From Oscillospiraceae bacterium (GTDB lineage: Bacteria; Bacillota; Clostridia; Oscillospirales; CAG-272): DNA of 37,852 nucleotides. Positions 29,507 to 37,700 of the stretch are shown here, in pieces. Location: NCBI GenBank assembly GCA_015064025.1, contig SVSZ01000008.1:1-37852 (forward strand), read 5' to 3'. Numbering within the stretch: the stretch's first letter is position 1; each line of letters begins with the position of its first letter. The notes under the pieces were generated by a model, which saw nothing but the letters and a program-made list of their open reading frames with translations, did no database searches and was not told the origin of the DNA. The position numbers and the translations under genes were made by a program.

Positions 29507-29551
29507 ATTCCTGCAAAGAAAAATGCTACCATATTGGAGGATATGTGCTTT

Positions 29552-30334
29552 ATGGAATACACAACCAAAATACTCATTGCAGACGAAAGCTCCGCCAGCC
29601 GTTTACAGATCCGCGAAGGGTTGCTCCACGCAGGCTTTCACAGTGTAGAGGAGGCGTCAAACGGCGAAGAGGCGCTTATGAAAATGTCTGCCTCGCATCC
29701 CGACATCGTGATCCTTGACGTATGGCTCTCAAAGCTCGACGGGATCGGTGTTTTGCGACAGGCGAAAAACACCGATTGGGGTCATGATAAAATGCCCTCT
29801 TTCATTATCGTTTCCGGCGTTTCAAATCAGAGCATCTTCATTCAAGCGAGCGAGGCGGGCGCTGAATTGTGCTTACCCAAGCCGGTGAATATCACAAGCC
29901 TTGCCGAACACATTCAAAGCATCGCGACGCATCGCCGCAGCGCGATTCCCGCCACCGCCATGCAAGACGTGGAAAAAGGTCCCGATATCGAATCTCAGGT
30001 CACGCAGATCATTCACCAGATCGGTGTTCCCGCGCACATCAAGGGGTATCAGTATCTGCGCACGGCGATCCTTCTGACCATCAAGGATTCCGACATCATC
30101 AATTCTGTCACCAAGGTCCTCTACCCCTCCGTCGCAAAGAAATACGCGACGACCACCAGCCGCGTTGAGCGTGCCATCCGCCACGCGATCGAGGTGGCAT
30201 GGGACAGAGGCGACGTGGATACGCTCAACTCCTATTTCGGCTACACCATTCAAAACAACAGAGGCAAGCCGACCAATAGCGAGTTTATCGCGATGATCGC
30301 AGATAATTTGAGACTCAAGTATAAGCTATATTAA
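29552..30334 (+). CDS. spo0A: Sporulation transcription factor Spo0A
   Basis: Receiver [34 protein letters not shown] and Spo0A DNA-binding domain [31 protein letters not shown]. Confidence 0.95.
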   Translation: MEYTTKILIADESSASRLQIREGLLHAGFHSVEEASNGEEALMKMSASHPDIVILDVWLSKLDGIGVLRQAKNTDWGHDKMPSFIIVSGVSNQSIFIQASEAGAELCLPKPVNITSLAEHIQSIATHRRSAIPATAMQDVEKGPDIESQVTQIIHQIGVPAHIKGYQYLRTAILLTIKDSDIINSVTKVLYPSVAKKYATTTSRVERAIRHAIEVAWDRGDVDTLNSYFGYTIQNNRGKPTNSEFIAMIADNLRLKYKLY

Positions 30335-30346
30335 GTGCCCCATTTT

Positions 30347-30378
30347 GTTTTGTTCAAAAAGAACAAAAACTTTTTATT
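30347..30378 (+). terminator. Terminator after spo0A
   Basis: GTTTTGTTC-aaaaa-GAACAAAAAC followed by TTTTTATT. Confidence 0.75.
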
Positions 30379-30407
30379 ATTTAATGATAAAAAAGTCAAA
30401 AAAGGAC

Positions 30408-30436
30408 TTTACAAATAAAATAAAATGTGGTATAAT
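30408..30436 (+). promoter_or_regulatory. rpsO promoter (TTTACA-17-TATAAT)
   Basis: TTTACA 30408-30413, 17 bp, TATAAT 30431-30436. Confidence 0.85.
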
Positions 30437-30544
30437 ATCGTTGTATGACGTGAACTCGGTTTTCGGACATAAGGCTGCTCTGTCAGCTATTCACCCACCG
30501 ATTGCTGAGTGAAACGCCAAATAAAAAGAAAGGTGAAAAAAACC

Positions 30545-30808
30545 ATGCAGAAAGACGAAAAGCTCGCTCTTATTGAGCAGTACGCAACTCACGAGGGAGA
30601 CACGGGTTCTCCCGAGGTTCAGATCGCGATCCTTTCCAACCGCATCAACAACCTGACCGAGCACCTCAAGTCCAACAAGAAGGACTTCCACAGCCGCCGC
30701 GGTCTTCAGAAGATGATCGGTCACAGAAGAAACCTTCTGAACTATCTGCAGAAGACTGATATCGAGCGTTACCGCGCGATCGTCAGCAAGCTCGGATTGA
30801 GAAAGTAA
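30545..30808 (+). CDS. rpsO: 30S ribosomal protein S15
   Basis: [69 protein letters not shown]; start at 30545. Confidence 0.98.
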   Translation: MQKDEKLALIEQYATHEGDTGSPEVQIAILSNRINNLTEHLKSNKKDFHSRRGLQKMIGHRRNLLNYLQKTDIERYRAIVSKLGLRK

Positions 30809-30817
30809 AACAATCAT

Positions 30818-30872
30818 GGGAGTGAAGAGCAGCGGCAAATTGTCACTGCCCTCACTCCCTGTTTGTTTTCTT
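30818..30872 (+). terminator. Terminator between rpsO and pnp
   Basis: GGGAGTGA (30818-30825) / TCACTCCC (30852-30859) plus inner pairing, followed by TGTTTGTTTTCTT. Confidence 0.8.
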
Positions 30873-30907
30873 CTCTCACAAGCATCAAAACTCATCTTAC
30901 GGGCGGA

Positions 30908-30998
30908 TTAGCAATTAACCATGCACCGGAGATCGGAGGTTTCCGATCCGTGGTTAAGTGCTAAACCTCCGTAGGAAAAAATAAAAAAATTACGGAGG
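30908..30998 (+). promoter_or_regulatory. Structured pnp leader with long hairpin and SD-pairing element
   Basis: Hairpin arms TTAGCA/TGCTAA, TTAACCA/TGGTTAA, GATCGGA/TCCGATC (30908-30964); CCTCCGTA (30966-30973) complementary to TACGGAGG (30991-30998) containing the pnp SD. Confidence 0.75.
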
Positions 30999-31007
30999 AA
31001 CAAAAAA

Positions 31008-33128
31008 ATGAACATCACCAAAAGTGAACCGATGAACTTCAAGAACTACAAGGTGTTCAAGTACACCTATGCAGGCAGACCTTTGGTCATCGAAACAGGT
31101 AAGATGGCAGGACTGGCAAACGGCTCTGTTCTCTGCCGCTACGGCGACACTGCAGTGCTCTGCTGCGCAACCGCATCCGAAAAGCCCCGTGACGGAATCG
31201 ACTTCCTTCCCCTCTCCGTTGACTTTGACGAGAGAATGTATGCGGCAGGTAAGATCCCCGGCGGATATCTCAAGCGCGAAGGAAAGCCGAGTGAGAAGGC
31301 AGTGCTCACCTCCCGTGTCATCGACCGCCCCATCCGTCCCCTTTTCCCGAAGGATCTGAGAAACGACGTGGCGCTCACGCTCGTTGTTATGTCCGTTGAT
31401 CCCGACTGTTCTCCCGAGATCACCGCAATGATCGGTGCTTCCACTGCTCTTGCAATCTCCGACATTCCGTGGAACGGCCCCATCGGCGGCGCTTTCATGG
31501 GCTTGGTCGACGGCAAGATCGTCCTCAACCCCACCGCTGAGGAGCAGAAGAAGAGCGATCTCCAGCTCACCGTTGCAGCTTCCATGAAGAAGGTCGTTAT
31601 GATCGAGGCGGGAGCTAACGAGGTTGACGACGATACCATGTATGAGGCGATCATGAAGGCACATGAGGAGATCAAGGATCTTCTCGGCTTCATTAACGGC
31701 ATTGTTGACGAAATCGGTAAGAAGAAGTTCGACTACCCCTCCTGCGAGCTGGATCACGACATGTTTGACGAGATCTTCGCATTCTGCGAAAAGGACGTTA
31801 TGGAGGCACTTGACACCGACGATAAGAACGTAAGAGACGCAAAGATGGTTCCGATCAAGGACGCCGTTCTTGAGAAGTTCACCGAAAAGTATCCCGATCT
31901 CCCCACACAGATGGAGGAATTGATCTACAAGATCCAGAAGAAGATCGTACGCCGTTGGCTCCTTGTTGACAAGAAGCGCGTTGACGGACGTAGCATGGAC
32001 CAGATCAGACCCTTGGGCAGCGAGGTTGGCGTTCTTCCCCGCACCCACGGCTCCGGACTCTTTACCAGAGGTCAGACTCAGGTTCTTACCGTTGCAACTC
32101 TCGGCACTCTTTCCGAGGCGCAGATGCTGGACGGTATCGACAGCGAGACCTCCAAGAGATATATGCACCACTATAACATGCCCGGCTTCTCCACGGGTGA
32201 AGCAAAGCCTGTCAGAAGCCCCGGACGCCGCGAGATCGGTCACGGCGCGCTTGCAGAGCGTTCTCTCATCCCCGTGCTTCCCTCCGAGGAGGAATTCCCC
32301 TACGCGATCCGTCTGGTTTCCGACGTTGTTTCCTCCAACGGTTCTACCTCTCAGGGCTCCGTTTGCGGTTCAACGCTGGCGCTCATGGATGCAGGTGTTC
32401 CGATCAAGGCTCCCGTTGCGGGTATCTCCTGCGGTCTGATCACCGCTGAGGACGGCTCTTGGGATACCATGATCGACATTCAGGGTCTTGAGGACTTCTA
32501 CGGCGACATGGACTTCAAGGTTGCGGGTACTCACAAGGGTATCACCTCCATTCAGATGGACCTTAAGATCGACGGTCTGACCCCCGAGATCATCAAGAAG
32601 GCATTCGAAATGACGCATGCCGGCCGTGATTATATCATCGACGAGGTCATTCTCAAGGCAATTCCCGCGCCTCGTGCCGAGGTTTCCAAGTATGCTCCCA
32701 AGATGACCACCATGAAGATCGATCCCGACAAGATCCGCGAGGTCATCGGTAAGGGCGGCTCCGTCATTCAGAAGATCGTTGCCGATACGGGTGCTAAGGT
32801 CGATATCGAAGACGACGGCACCATTCGCATTGCTGCGATCAACGCAGAGCAGGCAGATGCCGCAAAGGCTTGCATCGACGCGATCGTATTCGAGCCCGAG
32901 GTTGGCGCTGTATACACGGGCACCGTTACGGGCATCAAGGAATTCGGTTGCTTCGTGGAATATGCTCCCGGTAAGGAAGGCATGGTTCACATTTCCAAGA
33001 TCGCGCCCCGCAGAATCGACAAGGTTGAGGACGTTCTCAAGCTTGGCGACGTTGTAAAGGTAAAATATATCGGACTTGATAAGAAGGGCCGTATGGACTT
33101 CTCCATCAAGGATGCGATCGAAGGCTGA
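31008..33128 (+). CDS. pnp: Polyribonucleotide nucleotidyltransferase (PNPase)
   Basis: GRPLVIETGKMAGLANGSVLCRYGDTAVL, RPIRPLFPKDLRNDV, KH domain IREVIGKGGSVIQKIV, S1 domain GTVTGIKEFGCFVEYAPGKEGMVHISKIA. Confidence 0.98.
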   Translation: MNITKSEPMNFKNYKVFKYTYAGRPLVIETGKMAGLANGSVLCRYGDTAVLCCATASEKPRDGIDFLPLSVDFDERMYAAGKIPGGYLKREGKPSEKAVLTSRVIDRPIRPLFPKDLRNDVALTLVVMSVDPDCSPEITAMIGASTALAISDIPWNGPIGGAFMGLVDGKIVLNPTAEEQKKSDLQLTVAASMKKVVMIEAGANEVDDDTMYEAIMKAHEEIKDLLGFINGIVDEIGKKKFDYPSCELDHDMFDEIFAFCEKDVMEALDTDDKNVRDAKMVPIKDAVLEKFTEKYPDLPTQMEELIYKIQKKIVRRWLLVDKKRVDGRSMDQIRPLGSEVGVLPRTHGSGLFTRGQTQVLTVATLGTLSEAQMLDGIDSETSKRYMHHYNMPGFSTGEAKPVRSPGRREIGHGALAERSLIPVLPSEEEFPYAIRLVSDVVSSNGSTSQGSVCGSTLALMDAGVPIKAPVAGISCGLITAEDGSWDTMIDIQGLEDFYGDMDFKVAGTHKGITSIQMDLKIDGLTPEIIKKAFEMTHAGRDYIIDEVILKAIPAPRAEVSKYAPKMTTMKIDPDKIREVIGKGGSVIQKIVADTGAKVDIEDDGTIRIAAINAEQADAAKACIDAIVFEPEVGAVYTGTVTGIKEFGCFVEYAPGKEGMVHISKIAPRRIDKVEDVLKLGDVVKVKYIGLDKKGRMDFSIKDAIEG

Positions 33129-33161
33129 TCGGTCTTCACTATATGAAAGGAGACACGCAGC

Positions 33162-34136
33162 ATGGGAAAAAAGGCAACTCCTCCGCGCAGCTTTAATACG
33201 ATTCGGCAGAGTCAGTGCGAAAAGCGCACAAAGCGTGAACAGAAAAGACGCTTTGTCTTGCTCGCCATCTGCGCGGCTATCACTCTGATCGTCCTCACCT
33301 CCCTCATCCTTTTGGTCTGCTCTATCGTAGACGCGGTCGCCTCAAACGGTCCCGGAAGCCACAATCCTTCCGACGTGACCTATCAGGCATTCACCCAAGA
33401 GGAGGACGGGCTTGAACGCGGTCCCTTGATGTTGATCAATAAGGACAACAAATACTCCTTCCCTTCCAATGCAACCTCTGTATTGGTAGATATGAGGGAC
33501 GAGCTGGAATCCTCCGATGCGGACATCTACGGCTTCTCCTCTGCAACCAAGGATTATCTCTTCAACGAAACGGCATTGGAAGCCTTTAACAGCATGATGG
33601 AAAAGTACTATGAGGTGACTGAGGACGATACGCTTCTTGTAGACACCGCATACCGCTCGAAGAGCGACAGCAATCCGGGCTATTCGGATCACAACTCCGG
33701 CTATTGCATTGCCTTCACAGAGGCATTTACAAACAATGACGCCGCATCCTGGATCACCAAGAATTGTCACAAGTACGGCTTCATCGTCCGCTATCCCTCC
33801 GAAAAGGCAACCCTTACGGGAGTCGGCAAGCCCGAAACAACGTATGATTACGAGGAATGCTTCCGCTACGTAGGCATCGCTCACGCAACCTATATCAAGG
33901 AGAATGATCTTTGCCTCGAGGAGTACGTGGAAATGCTCGCCGAGGATCACGAATTCGACGGCGACCATCTCCAATTGACGGGAGCTGACGGGAACGATTA
34001 TTCTATCTATTACGTTCCCCTTTCCGATGATCCTGTCACGACGCTCAACGTTCCGAGCAACTTCTCCTACACGGTTTCGGGAGATAACCGCGAGGGCTTC
34101 ATCGTAACCGTTAACCTGAGTGACCCCATTGAATAA
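33162..34136 (+). CDS. VanY-like M15 family membrane-anchored protein, probably catalytically degenerate
   Basis: N-terminal TM helix; VanY-like TAYRS, PGYSDHNSG, HKYGFIVRYPSEKATLTG, FRYVGIAHATYI, LEEYVEML; expected D and E-x-x-H residues not present at aligned positions. Confidence 0.8.
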   Translation: MGKKATPPRSFNTIRQSQCEKRTKREQKRRFVLLAICAAITLIVLTSLILLVCSIVDAVASNGPGSHNPSDVTYQAFTQEEDGLERGPLMLINKDNKYSFPSNATSVLVDMRDELESSDADIYGFSSATKDYLFNETALEAFNSMMEKYYEVTEDDTLLVDTAYRSKSDSNPGYSDHNSGYCIAFTEAFTNNDAASWITKNCHKYGFIVRYPSEKATLTGVGKPETTYDYEECFRYVGIAHATYIKENDLCLEEYVEMLAEDHEFDGDHLQLTGADGNDYSIYYVPLSDDPVTTLNVPSNFSYTVSGDNREGFIVTVNLSDPIE

Positions 34137-34186
34137 AGCTCCCCTGTTTGGCATATTCTATCTATAATGAAACGGAGGAAACAAAC

Positions 34187-34597
34187 ATGGAAAACGAAAT
34201 TCTGAACGCTTCCGAAGAGCTTTGTGAAGATATTTGCGAAGAGTCTTCCGAACCCTCTTGCGAGTGCTGTGAGGCTGAGAGCTGTGACGCCGAGGCTTCC
34301 ACCGAAACGAAGAAGGAAAAAATGCTTCGTAAGTGTAACGAAGTCAAGGCACGCTGCTGCGGAACTGCAGGGCGCATCATCGGAGACTTGAAGGATTGCG
34401 ACTATAATCCTCACTTCAAGCAGATCCGTTCCTACCGCCTTGAGGTATACCGCAAGGCAGACGATGAAGAACCGATCGACGAATTCGAGCTCTCCGACGT
34501 AAAAAGCTTCTCCGCGCGCTCTCTCGCGATCGCTTGCGGCTTGACCGTCGCCTTGACCGCAGTCACGGGACTGATCGTCAACAAGCTTTTTGATTGA
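34187..34597 (+). CDS. Hypothetical Cys-rich acidic protein with C-terminal TM helix
   Basis: SD ggagg upstream of ATG 34187; ELCEDICEESSEPSCECCEAESCD, RKCNEVKARCCG; hydrophobic C-terminus SLAIACGLTVALTAVTGLIV. Confidence 0.75.
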   Translation: MENEILNASEELCEDICEESSEPSCECCEAESCDAEASTETKKEKMLRKCNEVKARCCGTAGRIIGDLKDCDYNPHFKQIRSYRLEVYRKADDEEPIDEFELSDVKSFSARSLAIACGLTVALTAVTGLIVNKLFD

Positions 34598-34610
34598 AAG
34601 CAATAGGTAC

Positions 34611-34650
34611 ACAAAAAGGATGCAACTCATCTGGGTTGCATCCTTTTTGT
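34611..34650. terminator. Bidirectional terminator between convergent genes
   Basis: Perfect 16 bp stem ACAAAAAGGATGCAAC (34611-34626) / GTTGCATCCTTTTTGT (34635-34650), 8 nt loop. Confidence 0.92.
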
Positions 34651-34702
34651 ATCTTCTCTTCGGAGAGGCGACCGACAAATGTCAGTAGCCTCTCGATTAT
34701 GA

Positions 34703-37700
34703 TTATTTAGGTCTGTAGCATACCCACTCTTGAACGTTCGAAATATCATTTCCGGACGGATAGCTTGTTGTTTCAAGATTTTCCGTTCTGTAGAAATAGT
34801 AGGTATAGATTAAATAACGATCGCAATAACGATATTCAGTATATCCTTCGCTTACCAAAACTTGTTCAGATTGTTCGTTCCACCAATAGTTTTTATAGTA
34901 CGTTCCATATTCCCCTACATATGGACCATATCTTAAGTGTCCGCTATTGGAACCCGTAACCTCTAACTGATAATCCAAGGTAATATATTGATTATTCTTT
35001 TCACCATAATATCCTAATGAGTATGTAGAACTGCCTCCCGTAGTTGCACTAATACAACGCGAATAGTGCCAAACTGTTTTATATACGGGTTCTATATACC
35101 TAGTCTCTACCAATCTTGAATCACTACCATACGCGGGCGAAGCAGACCATCCGCTCCATGCACCGTAATCACTCCACACAGATGTGGTATTATAGTGCGT
35201 CCATCCATCCAACCATGAAGAAGCGGAAGTTGTGTAGTAGGTTTGCGTATACGTATACTTTCTGTCTACGATCTGTGCATCCGTAGGAACATCGGACGCA
35301 CTTGCCCAATATACGATGTCCTTATCTACCCAATATGCATAAATCGTAAGATCGGTTGCGGAACTTGGGACAGTAGAATCATATACGGGATTCCCGTTTG
35401 CATCATGCCAACCCGCGAAGTTGCAGTAATCTTTTGTAGGAGTAGGAAGTGACCCCAAACTGTCTCCAAAAGTCAATGTTTTACTGGATGTAGATACCCA
35501 CCCTCCATTGGCATTGTAGTATAAAGTAAAGGTGTTCGGCGTCCAGTATGCATATACGGTAAAGTTTGTAGCGGAGCCGGGAACGGTAGAATCATATACA
35601 CAATTGCCGTTTGCATCATGCCATCCTGTAAAGGTATAGTTTGCTCTTGTAGGTGTTGGCAATGATCCAAGACTATTACCAAAAGTTAGTGCTTTAGAAG
35701 AGGGCGAAACGCTACCACCATTTGCATCAAAGTAAACAGTAAACGTATTGGGAGTCCAGTGCGCATACAAGGTCTGATTTACAAGTGCGGTTACAATCGA
35801 ATCCGCATTAAGCTGTGTTCCTCCCTCAGCTTCTGTATACCATCCTGCGAAGGTATAGTTTGCGCGGGTAGGAATAGGCAAAGCACCATAATACTGTCCG
35901 TAATATACAGTCTTGGAGGAGTCCGACACGCTTCCGCCGTTCGCATTGAAAGTAACTGTGCTTGATGTCAGCATACTGTTAAAGGTATCTTCATCAATAT
36001 ATTCAATGCCGTTTGAAGTCGTCAACATTCCTTCATTAGTGATTGTACCGCAAACCAAATACTTTCCTGTAACGTTCATATAACCCGCTACACCGGAATC
36101 CGCTTTGCTTAATGTTACATTTTTGCTAATGACAGCATTTGTACTCTTAGAGGTCAAATTGATATTACCCAAAAGCCTTACTTCGGCATTTGCAGACTCT
36201 ATAATAAGTGCAAAGCCGGGAGCGTTTTCCACAGTTACGCGACCAAGCGTAATTGCGTTAGAACTCAGTTTGATGGGGGTATCGGTATTTCCCACAAATG
36301 TAATATTGCTGATAAATGTTTCTGTTGCATTGGATTCAATCTGAAGATTGGTGAACGTCTTTCCACCACCGAACAATGCAAGATATTCAGTAGAATCGGA
36401 AACTGTGATTTTGCGGTTATCAAAAGACTCCGAGAGTTTTGTAAGATCAAGTGTAATCTTCTTTGCACCGGAGTTCAGAACCGCATTTGCAACGTCTGCT
36501 TTTGCCGCCATCGCACGAATTTCGGGACAGCCCTCAAATGCGTTTGTGCCCAAATCAGTAATATATTCGTCAACTACAAAGGTGGTAAGGCTTTCGCATC
36601 CCTTGAATGCATTTGCTCCAATCGTTTTAATTCCATAACCTATAACGGTCTTCAAATTTGTACATCCCTCAAACGCATTATCGGGGATTTCGGAAATATA
36701 TTTGGGAAGGACTATACCTGTAATATCGCAATTCCCGCTAAATACATCGGCTGCTATACCACGAACTCTAACAGCAGAATATGTGCCATCACCATTATCA
36801 ATCGACACATATTCTGGAATCACAACATTGGCACGAGTGTCAGACTCGGGAATAAAAGTAAACGGACAATTATATTCGGTAATATATCCTGTAGTTGTAT
36901 CAACAACCAAGCCTTCGGATCTTGCAGTGATTTCGGAGACAAATTCGTGAACATAATAAGGAATTTCAAAGGGAATAATTCCATTTTCACAATCCTTGAA
37001 CGTAGGGTCATCTTTAGAATAATCCATATATGTATATGTGCCTTTATCTAAAACACTATAAGAGTATGTAAAATATGAACTTGTCGCAATATCATACCCC
37101 ACGATAGCAAACACATGTACCGTGCCAGCAAGCACCAATCTATAATACCCATTTTCGGCATATGTACGTTCTACGCCTCGCGTTATTGTGGAAATAGATT
37201 CCACGGAATACTCTACTGTGGCCTCATATTCATCCGTGAGAACTTGTTCTCCGCCTTTTGTAACAGTAGAACTACTATTTTCACTGCGAGATTCAGTACT
37301 TGTGTATCCATATTTTTGAGATATTAATTCAGAAATCAAATTGGAAACTGAGGAATCATTGCTGGCTTCCCAGCTTGCTTCATATCCATCTGTGGTATTC
37401 CAATTTGCATTCGAACTACTCGATGTATCCCAATATGCAGAAGAATTGCTACTTTGCTCTGTACCAAAACTTTGAGTACGAGAACCTGCAATTTGAGCAG
37501 CTTCCCTATCATTTGATTCATATTTTAAGTTAGTATCGGTCGAAGTTCCAATGTCTATAGATCCGGAATTTTCCGTTGATCCACCAAGTGATCCACCAAG
37601 TGATCCACCAATACCTCCTGTTGCTTGCGGTGGTGTTACATTGATTTCTGGATTTATTTCGGCACTAAACGAGTCTGTATAACCAAAATTTACATTCTCA

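Noticed and set aside
30990-32243. Minus-strand ORF (417 aa) opposite pnp
   Set aside because: Antisense shadow of highly conserved PNPase.
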